Assembly (NCBI RefSeq): GCF_018257795.1 | Contig: NZ_JAERJD010000003.1 | Coordinates: 1 to 64,000 of the forward strand | Origin: Citrobacter sp. JGM124 | GTDB lineage: Bacteria; Pseudomonadota; Gammaproteobacteria; Enterobacterales; Enterobacteriaceae | DNA length: 64,000 bases | Direction of reading: 5' to 3' | Shown here: piece by piece, positions 9,098 to 19,078 of the stretch | How the letters are laid out: the number at the start of each line of letters is the position of its first letter | Numbering within the stretch: the first letter of the stretch is position 1 | The notes under the pieces: model-generated | The model's database searches: none | Told to the model about the DNA's origin: nothing | The model's input: the letters and a program-made list of their open reading frames with translations, nothing else | Translations under genes and position numbers: made by a program

Positions 9098-9889
9098 TTA
9101 GCATAGTGTGGCGATAATCACCCGATCAGCATTAAAAAATGCTGTGACTTCTGCGCCCTGTTTCAGCGATTGTTGCTGGACATGGCTGTTTGGTACAGTG
9201 GCACACAATATCTGCCCATCTGCTAATTGAATCAGGATTTCACTCTGTTCCTGACCTTGCTCAATAGTACTGATGACCCCGGCTAGCTGGTTATCTGAGG
9301 CTGGCACGGTTTCAGGCTGTGTGGTGAGTGCAATCCAGGGAGCCTTGATTAGTACCAGCACCTCTTTCCCTTCATGCAGGGTCAGTCGATCAGCACTTTG
9401 TTGGGTAATCGCGGCCTTGAGGCGGGTTTTACCATCAGTGAGCAATATTTCTATCTGTTGCTGTACCTGCTCATGATGACGCTTAACCACGGTGCCAAAC
9501 AGTTGATTCCGGGCACTGGTTTGTAATGAGAAACGAGCAATAGAGGCCAGCAGGCTATCTAATGGCAGAGCATCATCTTGTAATACATCAAAGGCTTTTT
9601 GCTGTATTTGTCCCAATAAATCATAAAGTTGAATCAGACGGTCACCATAACGTGTCACCAGTGCGCCCCCACCGCCTTTACCACCTGTTGCACGTTCAAC
9701 CAGGGTATGTTCAGCAAGCTGATTCATCTCATTAATTGCATCCCAGGCACTTTTATAACTGATACCGGCAAGTTTTGCCCCCTGGCTGATGGAACCTGTT
9801 TGCTTGATTTGTTTAAGTAAGCTGATTCGTCTGGGATCGGCGAAGAGCCGTTGTTCTAATTTCAGAGTCAACAGAATTTCAGCGTGCAT
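9098..9889 (-). CDS. modE: Molybdate-responsive regulator ModE
   Basis: Dimeric DNA-binding molybdate sensor of 263 residues. The N-terminal winged helix (about 1-120) has ISQGAKLAGISYKSAWDAIN as recognition region and the conserved RATGGKGGGGA loop. Two C-terminal MOP (molybdate-binding) domains follow, with SARNQLFGTV and NQLAGVIS as their starts. The start is the ATG at 9889 (MHAEILLTLKLEQ), preceded by TGGAG; an upstream in-frame extension to 9964 has no family support. ModE-Mo represses modABC and activates moa in E. coli; matching operators are visible here at 10391 and 26688. Confidence 0.96.
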   Translation of the reverse strand: MHAEILLTLKLEQRLFADPRRISLLKQIKQTGSISQGAKLAGISYKSAWDAINEMNQLAEHTLVERATGGKGGGGALVTRYGDRLIQLYDLLGQIQQKAFDVLQDDALPLDSLLASIARFSLQTSARNQLFGTVVKRHHEQVQQQIEILLTDGKTRLKAAITQQSADRLTLHEGKEVLVLIKAPWIALTTQPETVPASDNQLAGVISTIEQGQEQSEILIQLADGQILCATVPNSHVQQQSLKQGAEVTAFFNADRVIIATLC

Positions 9890-10014
9890 AAATATCTCCA
9901 TTTCAGGAAAGCAGATGGCTACTATAATCACTCCATGTACAAATGGCACAAAAGGATCGTACATTACTGCTTACCCAGGCTAGAATACGCGGGTGCACTT
10001 TTGCTGGAGGCAAC

Positions 10015-10149
10015 ATGATAGAAATACTGAAGAGTTTAGGTTTAGCCGCAGTACTGGTGCCGGTAGTTATGGCAGTGATCCTTGGCCTTATTTACGGTTT
10101 AGGAGAAATCTTTAACGCTTTCTCAAAAATAGGGCATCGGGACCTATAA
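10015..10149 (+). CDS. acrZ: AcrZ, small membrane partner of the AcrB efflux pump
   Basis: A 44-residue single-span inner-membrane protein, similar to E. coli AcrZ (49 residues) along the whole helix, with [16 protein letters not shown] identical or nearly so. AcrZ binds AcrB and alters its substrate range. The ATG at 10015 follows CTGGAGG with good spacing; a longer in-frame start (9943) would add an unlike N-terminus. Its place between modE and modA is the same as in E. coli. The tail after the helix is shorter than in E. coli and ends GHRDL. Confidence 0.93.
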   Translation: MIEILKSLGLAAVLVPVVMAVILGLIYGLGEIFNAFSKIGHRDL

Positions 10150-10171
10150 CAACGGCCCCACCGATTTATCA

Positions 10172-10200
10172 GCGCCCGGCTTTGCCGGGCGTTTTCTTTT
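10172..10200 (+). terminator. Terminator of acrZ
   Basis: CGCCCGGC/GCCGGGCG stem with a TTT loop, followed by TTTTCTTTTT. Confidence 0.92.
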
Positions 10201-10390
10201 TGGTCAGGGGAATATGTTTTTCATACTGATCTGAATAATCTCCATTTTTGAGCCTTCGCCTCTTCCCTCGGTTGCGCTTTTCTGACGGTAACCCTCCTGT
10301 GACAGACAATTATTATTCATTGTTTACCGCCAGACGACCTAAAGTGTGAACGCGTCTGGTCGATAATATTTGTAGGTTTATGCTATTAAT

Positions 10391-10414
10391 CGTTATATTT
10401 TAAAATACATAACG
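10391..10414 (+). promoter_or_regulatory. ModE operator at modA
   Basis: A 24-bp inverted repeat with outer arms CGTTAT / ATAACG, as in E. coli modA, 20 bp upstream of the modA ATG. Expected to repress modABC when ModE carries molybdate. Confidence 0.88.
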
Positions 10415-10433
10415 AAATAAACGGAGATAAAGT

Positions 10434-11207
10434 ATGAACAAGGGTTGGGCTCGTCTGGTTCTCGGTGGTGCACTTTCTGTGGCATTGGTTGGTCAGGCAT
10501 TTGCTGACGGTAATAAGGTGACCGTATTTGCTGCTGCCTCTTTAACGAATGCCTTACAGGATATTGCCACACAATATCAGCATACACATAAGGTTGACGT
10601 CGTCTCTTCTTTTGCCTCTTCTTCTACTCTTGCACGGCAAATCGAGGCGGGAGCCCCGGCAGATTTGTTTATCTCTGCAGACCAAAAATGGATGGATTAC
10701 GCGGTATCTAAAGACAGTATTCAGCCAAATACACGTGCTAATCTGCTTGAGAATACGTTAGTGCTGGTTGCGCCGAAAGAGAGCAAACAGGGTGATGTGA
10801 CTATCAGTGCTAAAACTGACTGGTTGAAACTGCTTGATGGGGGACGTTTGGCCGTTGGTGATCCGGACCATGTTCCCGCAGGTATCTATGCCAAAGAAGC
10901 ATTGCAAAAACTGGGCTCATGGGAGAGTCTGTCCGGCAAACTGGCTCCAGCGGAAGATGTGCGCAGCGCCCTGGCATTAGTTGAGCGGGATGAGGCGCCA
11001 TTAGGTATTGTCTATGGGTCCGATGCTGTAGCCAGCAAAGGGGTTAAAGTGGTCAGTGTTTTCCCGGCGGACACCCATCAAAAAGTTGAATACCCGATTG
11101 GGATAATTAAAGGCCATGATACGCCTGTGGTTCAGGCATTTTATCAGTATCTGCAGGGGCCTGAAGCCGCTAAAATTTTCCAACAATATGGATTTACGAC
11201 CAAATAA
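10434..11207 (+). CDS. modA: Molybdate-binding protein ModA
   Basis: Periplasmic binding protein of the ModABC transporter, 257 residues. A signal peptide ends at AFA after residue 24. The binding-site motif VFAAASLTNAL follows directly, and AGAPADLFISAD and GDPDHVPAGIYAKEAL are typical of ModA. The start is preceded by ACGGAG. Its TAA overlaps the modB ATG by one base (TAATG), so translation is coupled. Controlled by the ModE operator just upstream. Confidence 0.97.
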   Translation: MNKGWARLVLGGALSVALVGQAFADGNKVTVFAAASLTNALQDIATQYQHTHKVDVVSSFASSSTLARQIEAGAPADLFISADQKWMDYAVSKDSIQPNTRANLLENTLVLVAPKESKQGDVTISAKTDWLKLLDGGRLAVGDPDHVPAGIYAKEALQKLGSWESLSGKLAPAEDVRSALALVERDEAPLGIVYGSDAVASKGVKVVSVFPADTHQKVEYPIGIIKGHDTPVVQAFYQYLQGPEAAKIFQQYGFTTK

Positions 11208-11896
11208 TGATACTGACTGATCCCGAGTGGCAAGCGGTACTGCTCAGCCTTAAAGTGTCATCCGTTGCGGTGCTGTTTAGCCTCCCTTTAGGGATCTTCG
11301 TCGCCTGGGTACTGGTGCGTTGCCAGTTCCCGGGTAAAGCACTCCTGGATAGCCTTATTCATCTTCCCCTGGTGCTTCCCCCAGTGGTAGTGGGTTATCT
11401 GTTATTAGTGGGTTTTGGTCGCCGTGGGGTGATAGGTTCCTGGTTCCACGACTGGTTTGGTATTACTTTTGCTTTTAACTGGAAAGGTGCTGTACTGGCT
11501 GCTGGCGTGATGTCATTTCCACTGATGGTGCGTGCTATTCGGCTGGCGCTGGAAGGGGTTGATTTACGCCTCGAACAAGCTGCCCGGACGCTGGGAGCGC
11601 GACGCTGGCGTGTTTTCTTTACCATTACGCTCCCTCTGACACTGCCGGGAATTATTGCTGGCACAGTACTGGCTTTCGCCCGCTCTTTGGGAGAGTTTGG
11701 TGCCACTATCACTTTCGTTTCTAATATCCCCGGTGAAACACGAACGCTGCCTTCAGCAATGTATACCCTGATTCAGACCCCTGGCGGGGAAAATGCCGCC
11801 TGGCGTTTATGTGTGATAGCCATTGCACTGGCAATGATCTCACTGCTGGTGGCGGAATGGCTGGCTCGCATTAGCCGTAAGCGTTTAGGGGGTTAA
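11207..11896 (+). CDS. modB: Molybdate ABC permease ModB
   Basis: Inner-membrane channel subunit of 229 residues with five hydrophobic segments. The cytoplasmic coupling helix (EAA loop) is seen in EQAARTLGARRWRVFF with LPLTLPGI after it. The start overlaps the modA stop by one base. modC follows after 3 bp. Length and sequence match E. coli ModB. Confidence 0.97.
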   Translation: MILTDPEWQAVLLSLKVSSVAVLFSLPLGIFVAWVLVRCQFPGKALLDSLIHLPLVLPPVVVGYLLLVGFGRRGVIGSWFHDWFGITFAFNWKGAVLAAGVMSFPLMVRAIRLALEGVDLRLEQAARTLGARRWRVFFTITLPLTLPGIIAGTVLAFARSLGEFGATITFVSNIPGETRTLPSAMYTLIQTPGGENAAWRLCVIAIALAMISLLVAEWLARISRKRLGG

Positions 11897-11899
11897 TTA

Positions 11900-12958
11900 A
11901 TGTTACAACTGAATTTTACCCAGACCCTGGGCACACATCGATTACACCTCGCGGAAACGTTACCAGAAAGGGGAATCACTGCCATATTTGGTGTTTCAGG
12001 TGCAGGGAAAACCTCACTGATCAACGCCATTAGTGGGCTGACACGTCCTCAGACTGGGCGTATTGTGCTGAATGACAGGGTGCTGATGGATGCGGAACAG
12101 TCATTGTATCTTGCCCCTGAAAAGCGCCGTATTGGCTATGTCTTTCAGGATGCGCGCCTGTTCCCGCATTACCGGGTTCGGGGTAATTTAAAGTATGGCA
12201 TGGCCAAAAGTATGGCTGGCCAGTTTGATAAGCTGGTTGAATTACTCGGGATTGGCGAACTGCTGGATCGTTTCCCGTCAAGTTTATCCGGGGGAGAGAA
12301 ACAGCGTGTTGCTATCGGCCGCTCATTATTAACTGCACCGGAGTTAATGCTGCTGGATGAACCCCTGGCATCGCTGGATATACCGCGTAAGCGGGAACTG
12401 ATCCCTTATTTGCAGCGGCTGGCCCGGGAGATCAATATCCCGATGCTTTATGTGACCCACTCACTGGATGAGATCCTCCATCTGGCCGATAAAGTCCTTG
12501 TGCTTGATGGTGGCAATGTTAAAGCCTTTGGAGATTTGGAAACCGTATGGGGTAGCAGTGTGATGCACCCTTGGCTGCCAAAAGATCAACAAAGCAGCGT
12601 GCTTAATGTCACGGTAGTGGAGCACCATCCTCATTATGCCATGACGGCTCTGGCGCTTGATGGTCAGCATCTGTGGGTCAACAAACTGGATAAACCGCCC
12701 CGTACAGCTTTGCGTATTCGTATCCAGGCTTCAGACATCTCATTGGCGCTGGAACCCCCGGTGAAAAGTAGCATTCGTAATGTATTGCGAGCCCGTGTGG
12801 TCGAATGTCTGGAAGAGAGTGGGCAGGTGGAAGTCCAGTTAGAAGTAGGGACTCGAATCCTGTGGGCCAGAATCAGCCCATGGGCCCGGGATGAACTGGC
12901 AATAAAACCCGGGCTCTGGCTCTATGCTCAAATTAAGAGCGTGGCTATATTGACCTGA
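11900..12958 (+). CDS. modC: Molybdate ABC ATPase ModC
   Basis: ATPase subunit that drives molybdate import, 352 residues. Walker A GVSGAGKT at 31-38, signature [13 protein letters not shown] near 130, Walker [13 protein letters not shown], then a C-terminal MOP-type regulatory domain (about 290-352) that can bind molybdate. Last gene of modABC. Its TGA is immediately followed by the reverse-complement stop of ybhA, with no gap and no visible terminator between the convergent genes. Confidence 0.97.
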   Translation: MLQLNFTQTLGTHRLHLAETLPERGITAIFGVSGAGKTSLINAISGLTRPQTGRIVLNDRVLMDAEQSLYLAPEKRRIGYVFQDARLFPHYRVRGNLKYGMAKSMAGQFDKLVELLGIGELLDRFPSSLSGGEKQRVAIGRSLLTAPELMLLDEPLASLDIPRKRELIPYLQRLAREINIPMLYVTHSLDEILHLADKVLVLDGGNVKAFGDLETVWGSSVMHPWLPKDQQSSVLNVTVVEHHPHYAMTALALDGQHLWVNKLDKPPRTALRIRIQASDISLALEPPVKSSIRNVLRARVVECLEESGQVEVQLEVGTRILWARISPWARDELAIKPGLWLYAQIKSVAILT

Positions 12959-13789
12959 CTACAGAACGTAGCGATAAATTGTGTCAGCAATACTTGGCTG
13001 TTCATTGTTACCGATAGTCAGTCTGGCACGTGCTTTGATGGTTTCTGCTGCATTGCCCATTGCTACGCCTAAACCTGCTGTTTCTAGCATGCTCAGATCA
13101 TTGTCATTATCACCAAAGGCAATAACCTGATCCATTGACAGTCCTTGCTGTGTCACCCACTGTGCAAGACGTGCGCCCTTACTGTTACCCTTCTGGGTGA
13201 CATCCACCTGGTCATGCCATGACCACTCACAGGTGAGTCCCAGCTCAGACTCTACGGCATCGGTAAACTGACGCAGTTTTGGCAAATCAGAGTCTATCAG
13301 TGCAAATTTCCAGATGGCGTCGACCTCAGTGGCAGACTGGCGTAGTGAAGAGACTTCTTTAAATACCGGGCGGTGTGCGGCAGGTAAGGACTGGGCCCAG
13401 GTTTGGATACGGTCAACATGAGCCTGAATTTTTTGCGAATGCGTGGGATAAAGCATCGCATCATCAACATACATTAATCCCTCAATTTGATGGGTTTCAA
13501 TGAGCGAGATTAAGTGGTTGGCCTGGTCGGGATGAACCGGGTCAGCGGCGAGTACTTGTTTGGCGTGGTAGTCATAGAGATAGGTACCATTACAGCAAAT
13601 TGCCGGTGTATCCAGCGCCAGAGCCTGATAAAAAGGGTGGATAGCTACATGGTGGCGACCCGTGACAATCAGTACCTTAACCCCGGCGGCGCGTGCCTCA
13701 CGCAGGGCTGCCAGTGACTCAGGTAAGATAGTTTTCTGTGGTGTCAACAGAGTGCCGTCGAGATCAAGAGCGATTACGTGATAACGCAT
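12959..13789 (-). CDS. ybhA: HAD-type pyridoxal phosphate phosphatase YbhA
   Basis: Cof/HAD-IIB phosphatase of 276 residues; E. coli YbhA dephosphorylates pyridoxal 5'-phosphate and some sugar phosphates. HAD motif I DLDGTLL is at residues 8-14, motif II in VTGR, the lysine in GNSKGARL, and motif IV GDNDNDLSML. Divergent from pgl with 135 bp between starts. It abuts modC tail to tail. Confidence 0.93.
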   Translation of the reverse strand: MRYHVIALDLDGTLLTPQKTILPESLAALREARAAGVKVLIVTGRHHVAIHPFYQALALDTPAICCNGTYLYDYHAKQVLAADPVHPDQANHLISLIETHQIEGLMYVDDAMLYPTHSQKIQAHVDRIQTWAQSLPAAHRPVFKEVSSLRQSATEVDAIWKFALIDSDLPKLRQFTDAVESELGLTCEWSWHDQVDVTQKGNSKGARLAQWVTQQGLSMDQVIAFGDNDNDLSMLETAGLGVAMGNAAETIKARARLTIGNNEQPSIADTIYRYVL

Positions 13790-13924
13790 TAAAAGTTCCT
13801 GTTATGATTAAAAAAGAGGATACCGATGTTACACCACCCCTAATAGGGTGCAAAATGACTCCCAGTCTCTAAAAACACGCTAATCTTGTGACTATGACTT
13901 ACGACGTATGGAGAAGAATAAACG

Positions 13925-14923
13925 ATGAAACAGACAGTCTATACCGCAAGCCCGGAGAGCCAGCAGATTCATGTCTGGACTCTTCACGCTAATGGCACGC
14001 TAACCCTTTTACAAGTTGTGGATGTGGCGGGTCAGGTTCAGCCTATGGTCGTCAGCCCTGATAAACGCTTCCTGTATGTTGGTGTACGCCCGGAATTTCG
14101 AGTAATAGCTTACCGTATCGAGCCGGATGACGGTAGACTCAGCGAAGCTGGCGAGGCACCTTTGCCTGGTAGCCCGACGCATATTTCTACTGACCGTAGT
14201 GGACGTTTTTTGTTCAGCGCCTCGTATAACGCAGGAAACGTGGGTGTGATTAGCCTGGAAAATGACGGCCTGCCAGGCGCCACAGTTGATGTTGTTGATG
14301 GGCTGGAAGGTTGCCACTCAGCAAATATTTCCCCGGATAATCGTACGCTTTGGATTGCAGCACTAAAACAAGACAGAATTTGTCTGTATACCCTGTCCGA
14401 TGACGGGCATTTGGTGAGCCAGGATCCACCCGCTGTTACCACGGTGGAAGGCGCTGGTCCGCGTCACATGGTTTTCCATCCTAACCAGCAATATGCTTAT
14501 AGCGTCAATGAGTTGAACAGTTCCGTCAATGTCTGGGAATTGCGTGATCCGAACGGGGCTATTGAGTGCGTACAAACAGCAGAAATGATGCCATCTGATT
14601 TCAGTGACGTGCGCTGGGCTGCCGATATTCATATCACTCCTGATGGTCGCCATCTTTATGCTTGTGACCGCACGGCCAGCATTATTACCATTTTTGATGT
14701 ATCAGAAGATGGCAGTGTGTTGTCGGTAGTCGGCTACCAGCCAACGGAAGCGCAGCCACGTGGCTTCAATATTGATGACAGTGGTAAATATCTGATTGCA
14801 GTTGGCCAGAAATCCCACCATGCGGCGGTTTATAGCATTGATGCTGAACAAGGGTTACTGGAAGAAAAAGGGCGCTATGCTGTAGGGCAGGGACCGATGT
14901 GGGTGGCGATTTACGCTCACTAA
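13925..14923 (+). CDS. pgl: 6-phosphogluconolactonase
   Basis: Seven-bladed beta-propeller lactonase of the oxidative pentose phosphate pathway, 332 residues against 331 in E. coli. It begins [18 protein letters not shown] and shows repeated blades such as [23 protein letters not shown] and [12 protein letters not shown]. The catalytic-region motif [10 protein letters not shown] is present. Start preceded by GGAGA. Monocistronic. Confidence 0.96.
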   Translation: MKQTVYTASPESQQIHVWTLHANGTLTLLQVVDVAGQVQPMVVSPDKRFLYVGVRPEFRVIAYRIEPDDGRLSEAGEAPLPGSPTHISTDRSGRFLFSASYNAGNVGVISLENDGLPGATVDVVDGLEGCHSANISPDNRTLWIAALKQDRICLYTLSDDGHLVSQDPPAVTTVEGAGPRHMVFHPNQQYAYSVNELNSSVNVWELRDPNGAIECVQTAEMMPSDFSDVRWAADIHITPDGRHLYACDRTASIITIFDVSEDGSVLSVVGYQPTEAQPRGFNIDDSGKYLIAVGQKSHHAAVYSIDAEQGLLEEKGRYAVGQGPMWVAIYAH

Positions 14924-14930
14924 GAGGGAC

Positions 14931-14959
14931 AAAAAAACCTCGCTTATCAGGCGAGGTTT
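14931..14959. terminator. Bidirectional terminator between pgl and ybhC
   Basis: AAACCTCGC/GCGAGGTTT stem with a 7-nt loop. On the minus strand it ends in seven T (for ybhC); on the plus strand the T run is short (for pgl). Confidence 0.88.
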
Positions 14960-14982
14960 AAGATACAAAACATTTTCGGCGA

Positions 14983-16257
14983 TTACTCGTTAATAACCGT
15001 GCTACCCGTGCCCCGATTATTATATTCCCACAGACGATTCGCATCAGAGGCATTCAGGTCACGCTGGAACTGCCCTTGATCATCTTTAGCACCAATATTA
15101 CCGCTATAGGGGCGCTGGGAACCGAGGGCATCACCCCAAGGGTGAGCCTGGTTAAAGCCTTCAGAAATCACGCTGTCACGGATCACCACCTGGCCATTTG
15201 CTCTTTGTCCGGCAGTTTCGATATCCCATGAACGTCCCAGCAGCGCATTACCATTCCCACTGAAGTGGCTATTAATCGCCAGGAAACCAAAGTAGAGATT
15301 CGGCAGGGTGGCTGGAGCAAAGACGGCACCTTCCTGTGTTCGGCTACTCACCAGACGGAAGTCGGTATTCTCAAATACGACAGAACCGCGACCCGCGACG
15401 ACGTCAACATCACCTTCGATGTAACTATTGGTCACCAGGGTACGGGGCTGCTTATCGTTCAGCAGACGGTTTTGAACATCGCTGTTGGTGACAAAAAATG
15501 TATTCTGACGACCGAGAATATGAATATTGTTCAACTGAACTTTATCCCCATCACTGCGCAGTGCAACGGCCTGGTGATTCCCTGCATCAACACTGTCACC
15601 GAGGGTGTTTTGTACCGTCAGGTTCTGGAGCTGTAAACCACTATTCTGTGACCAGACAGCGGCAGAGCACATGATACCAACGGTTGCGCCTTTATGATTT
15701 TGACAGTTATCAAACATATACCAGGCGGGTTTACCTGGCATATATTTACCGGATGGATTAACTGTTTTGCGCCAGGTTACGGGGTCCATCTCTGAATCCA
15801 GTGACAAGCCAATTTTGACATCCGCAGGGTTAGAGGTGGTGCCATAAAGTGTAATGCTACTGGATGCTGCTGGAATGTAGAGGGTACCCTCATATTCCCC
15901 TGGCAGAATAGCGATATATTGACGCTGGCTGCTGTGCTTACTGACCGCCGCATCTACAGCCGCCTGAATGGAGTGGTGCGTGACCTCCGTATTGTCGGCA
16001 GGGCCGACAATAAAATCGGGCTGCTGAGGAAGACGAATTGCTACAGGAGTCCACGGGGCTTCATTGGGATTCATTGAGGCAAAATAACGTTCTGCCACAA
16101 AATTCTGTGCTTCTCCCGAGGTAAGAATAGGGCGTGACTGTGTTCCTGGCGCGACCTGCGTTGACGGCTTATCTTCGGGCAGGGTAGAACTACAGGCTGT
16201 CAGTACGGCTGTAAAAGCGAATACCGCGGCATGACGAGAAAAAGAAAATCTGTTCAA
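14983..16257 (-). CDS. ybhC: Outer-membrane lipoprotein of the pectinesterase family, YbhC
   Basis: A right-handed beta-helix protein of 424 residues, colinear with E. coli YbhC (427). A lipoprotein signal ends LTAC with the lipidated Cys22. The pectin methylesterase-like core shows LYGTTSNPADVKIG, LQLQNLTVQNTLGDSVDAGN and LGRQNTFFV. The E. coli protein is reported as an acyl-CoA thioesterase rather than a pectinase, so pectin as substrate should not be assumed. Monocistronic, ending at a strong terminator shared with pgl. The neighbour ybhB of E. coli is missing. Confidence 0.93.
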   Translation of the reverse strand: MNRFSFSRHAAVFAFTAVLTACSSTLPEDKPSTQVAPGTQSRPILTSGEAQNFVAERYFASMNPNEAPWTPVAIRLPQQPDFIVGPADNTEVTHHSIQAAVDAAVSKHSSQRQYIAILPGEYEGTLYIPAASSSITLYGTTSNPADVKIGLSLDSEMDPVTWRKTVNPSGKYMPGKPAWYMFDNCQNHKGATVGIMCSAAVWSQNSGLQLQNLTVQNTLGDSVDAGNHQAVALRSDGDKVQLNNIHILGRQNTFFVTNSDVQNRLLNDKQPRTLVTNSYIEGDVDVVAGRGSVVFENTDFRLVSSRTQEGAVFAPATLPNLYFGFLAINSHFSGNGNALLGRSWDIETAGQRANGQVVIRDSVISEGFNQAHPWGDALGSQRPYSGNIGAKDDQGQFQRDLNASDANRLWEYNNRGTGSTVINE

Positions 16258-16560
16258 GGTTGCTCCTTGCTATACGCAAAAAAGGCGGTTCTTAAGGCCC
16301 GCTGTCAGGTAACCAGCAGGCGTAGCGCAATAAAAGGGTTGCAGTCGATGATGCGTTTTGGGCAATCAATGCCAGCGACTCACGGTGAAGACATCTTTTT
16401 GATGTGTGGCATGTGTGCCAGCCTGAGTCACAATCTTGTGCGCGCATAAAATACCTTGATACTGCTCAGGATGAAAGCGCCTTTAGCCAGGTAAGCATAA
16501 TACTTATCTGGTTATGGATGAGTTTTACCTTGATAAAGGGGACTCATTGCAGGAGGTGGT
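16258..16560. other. Gap between ybhC and bioA (ybhB position)
   Basis: In E. coli ybhB lies here. I see no YbhB-like reading frame on either strand. The part next to ybhC must hold its promoter. A 72-codon plus-strand frame (16231-16449) overlaps the ybhC start antisense and looks like chance. Confidence 0.55.
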
Positions 16561-16689
16561 TTGTCAGTCACTGCAGATAGTCAGGCTGCACAGGAACAGA
16601 TACCTCTCGAGTTTCTGCCCCTGCTGGCGGATTTATGTGAGGAATTAATTAAAAAAATAGTGAATTATTGGCTGAAAAACTCAGGGTGA
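16561..16689 (+). CDS. Possible 42-residue small protein overlapping the bioA end
   Basis: A TTG codon at 16561 follows AGGAGG (16551-16556) by four bases and opens 42 codons (LSVTADSQAAQEQIPLEF, then LPLLADLCEELIKKIVNYW). The predicted peptide is an acidic amphipathic helix. The last 25 nt overlap the 3' end of bioA on the opposite strand. No family recognised. The start codon is rare and the Shine-Dalgarno spacing short, so it may be a relic or chance. Confidence 0.2.
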   Translation: MSVTADSQAAQEQIPLEFLPLLADLCEELIKKIVNYWLKNSG

Positions 16690-17954
16690 GTTACCGCCGC
16701 CGTGATTGCGGCAATGAGCTTATCCAGTTCTTGAGTACTAATAATATAGGGGGGCATCAGGTAGATCAGTCGCCCGAAAGGTCTGATCCATACTCCCTGT
16801 TCGACAAAGAAACGCTGTAGTTCCGCCATCTTTACGGGGTAGTGGGTTTCCACCACGCCAATCGCGCCTAGCACACGAACATCAGCCACTAATGGTTCTT
16901 TTGCCAGGGGGGTTAGCCCTGCCTGTAGTTGCTGTTCAATACGTGCCACTTGTTGTTGCCAGTCGTTATTTTCCAGTAGTGACAGGCTTTCACTGGCGAC
17001 GGCACAGGCCAGTGGATTCCCCATAAAGGTCGGGCCGTGCATAAAACAACCGGCCTCACCGTCACTGATCGTCTCCGCAACGTGGCGGGTGGTGAGGGTG
17101 GCTGAAAGTGTCATGGTACCGCCGGTCAGTGCTTTACCCAGGCACAGGATATCCGGAGTGATACCAGCGTGTTCACAGGCGAATAGTTTACCTGTACGGC
17201 CAAAACCGGTAGCAATTTCATCGGCGATCAGCAAGATCCCTTCCCGGTCACACATTCGACGAATTTGGCGTAACCATTGAGGGTGGTAGAAACGCATTCC
17301 GCCAGCGCCTTGCACAATAGGTTCCAGAATTACCGCCGCAATATCCTGACGGTTTCCTGCCATTAAACGGGCGAAGGGGACGATATCATGCTCATTCCAT
17401 TCATCATCGAAACGACACGTTGGAGCAGGGGCAAATATCTGTTCGGCTAAGTATCCTTGCCACAGGCTGTGCATTGAATTTTTAGGACAACAGACGGACA
17501 TTGCCCCGGTAGTATCACCGTGATAACCGCCACCCAGCGTCAGAAAACGGTGACGTTTTTCCCCCCGTGCTTGCCAGTACTGCAGTGCCATTTTCATGGC
17601 AACTTCAACCGCCACCGAACCTGAGTCGGCTAAAAAGACACACTCCAGTTCTTCGGGGGTGATAGCCACCAGCTTACGACACAAGTCAACCGCCGGAGGA
17701 TGGGTTATTCCACCAAACATCACATGCGACATACTGTCTATTTGCTGCTTCATTGCCTGGTTCAGTCGAGGATGGTTATAGCCGTGGATGGCCGCCCACC
17801 AGGAGGACATACCATCAACCAATGGTGTGCCATCATTCAGTTTCAGGGTGCACTCATGAGCCGATATCACCGGATAAACCGGTAATGGCTGAGTCATGGA
17901 GGTATAGGGGTGCCAAATATGGCGTTGATCGAATGATAAATCAGCAGGTGTCAT
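16665..17954 (-). CDS. bioA: Adenosylmethionine-8-amino-7-oxononanoate transaminase BioA
   Basis: PLP enzyme converting KAPA to DAPA with S-adenosylmethionine as amino donor, in biotin synthesis. Starting at the ATG at 17954 (MTPADLSFDQRHIWHPYTSM) the product is 429 residues, exactly the E. coli length; a 10-residue upstream extension would enter the BirA operator. The PLP lysine lies in CLGKALTGGTM, the aspartate in LIADEIATGFGRTGK. Transcribed away from bioBFCD from a shared regulatory region. Confidence 0.97.
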   Translation of the reverse strand: MTPADLSFDQRHIWHPYTSMTQPLPVYPVISAHECTLKLNDGTPLVDGMSSWWAAIHGYNHPRLNQAMKQQIDSMSHVMFGGITHPPAVDLCRKLVAITPEELECVFLADSGSVAVEVAMKMALQYWQARGEKRHRFLTLGGGYHGDTTGAMSVCCPKNSMHSLWQGYLAEQIFAPAPTCRFDDEWNEHDIVPFARLMAGNRQDIAAVILEPIVQGAGGMRFYHPQWLRQIRRMCDREGILLIADEIATGFGRTGKLFACEHAGITPDILCLGKALTGGTMTLSATLTTRHVAETISDGEAGCFMHGPTFMGNPLACAVASESLSLLENNDWQQQVARIEQQLQAGLTPLAKEPLVADVRVLGAIGVVETHYPVKMAELQRFFVEQGVWIRPFGRLIYLMPPYIISTQELDKLIAAITAAVTHPEFFSQ

Positions 17955-17962
17955 AGGGTAAC

Positions 17963-17996
17963 TTGTAAACCAAACAAAAAACATTTAGGTTTACAA
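17963..17996. promoter_or_regulatory. BirA operator between bioA and bioB
   Basis: A perfect inverted repeat, TTGTAAACC-N16-GGTTTACAA, in the 86-bp gap between the divergent bio genes. This is the biotin repressor operator that closes both promoters when BirA carries biotinyl-AMP. Confidence 0.96.
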
Positions 17997-18040
17997 GTAT
18001 AACCACAATTGATGATTTTTAACATCCCTGGAGAAGCCTC

Positions 18041-19078
18041 ATGGCTAATACCACCCGCTGGACAATGTCGCAAGTCACCGCTTTATTTGAAAAACCTTTT
18101 TTGGATCTGATGTTTGAAGCCCAGCAAGTGCATCGCCAGCACTTTGATCCCCGCCAGGTTCAGGTCAGTACCTTGTTATCGATAAAAACGGGTGCTTGCC
18201 CGGAGGATTGTAAATACTGCCCGCAGAGTGCTCGCTATAAAACAGGGCTGGAAGCAGAACGTCTGATGGAAGTGGATCAGGTACTGGATTCGGCCCGTAA
18301 AGCCCGTAGCGCGGGGGCAACACGTTTCTGTATGGGCGCAGCCTGGAAAAACCCGCATGAGCGTGATATGCCTTATCTGGAGCAGATGGTACAGGGAGTA
18401 CGCGCCATGGGGCTGGAAACCTGTATGACACTCGGCACTCTTGACCACGATCAGGCAGAGCGTCTGGCGGCGGCTGGGCTGGATTACTACAACCATAATC
18501 TGGACACTTCGCCAGAATTTTACGGCAATATTATTACGACACGTACCTATCAAGAACGTCTTGATACCCTGGATAAAGTCCGTAATGCCGGGATCAAAGT
18601 CTGTTCTGGTGGCATCCTCGGTTTAGGGGAGTCTGTCACCGATCGTGCCGGTCTTTTACTGCAACTGGCCAATATGCCGACTCCACCAGAAAGTGTGCCG
18701 ATTAATATGTTAGTCAAAGTTAAAGGCACACCACTGGCTGACAATGATGACGTGGATCCTTTTGATTTCATTCGCACGATTGCAATAGCCCGCATCATGA
18801 TGCCCGCATCTTATGTCCGACTCTCTGCCGGACGTGAACAGATGAGCGAACAGACCCAGGCTATGTGTTTTATGGCCGGGGCGAATTCGATCTTTTATGG
18901 TTGTAAGTTACTGACGACCACAAACCCGGAGGAAGATAGCGACTTGCGTCTGTTCCGTAAGCTTGGGATAAACCCTCAGCACAGGGCGACTGAACTGGGG
19001 GATAATGAGCAACAGCAACAGATCTCGCGGCAGCTGGCTAATGCGGATACTGAACACTACTACAATGCGGCGGTATAA
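18041..19078 (+). CDS. bioB: Biotin synthase BioB
   Basis: Radical SAM enzyme inserting sulfur into dethiobiotin. 345 residues. The [4Fe-4S] motif CPEDCKYC has Cys53, Cys57 and Cys60 as in E. coli; further cluster ligands lie in [10 protein letters not shown] and ETCMTLGTL, and the [11 protein letters not shown] stretch is typical. Start preceded by TGGAGAAG. First gene of bioBFCD, which shares overlapping stops and starts throughout. Confidence 0.98.
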   Translation: MANTTRWTMSQVTALFEKPFLDLMFEAQQVHRQHFDPRQVQVSTLLSIKTGACPEDCKYCPQSARYKTGLEAERLMEVDQVLDSARKARSAGATRFCMGAAWKNPHERDMPYLEQMVQGVRAMGLETCMTLGTLDHDQAERLAAAGLDYYNHNLDTSPEFYGNIITTRTYQERLDTLDKVRNAGIKVCSGGILGLGESVTDRAGLLLQLANMPTPPESVPINMLVKVKGTPLADNDDVDPFDFIRTIAIARIMMPASYVRLSAGREQMSEQTQAMCFMAGANSIFYGCKLLTTTNPEEDSDLRLFRKLGINPQHRATELGDNEQQQQISRQLANADTEHYYNAAV

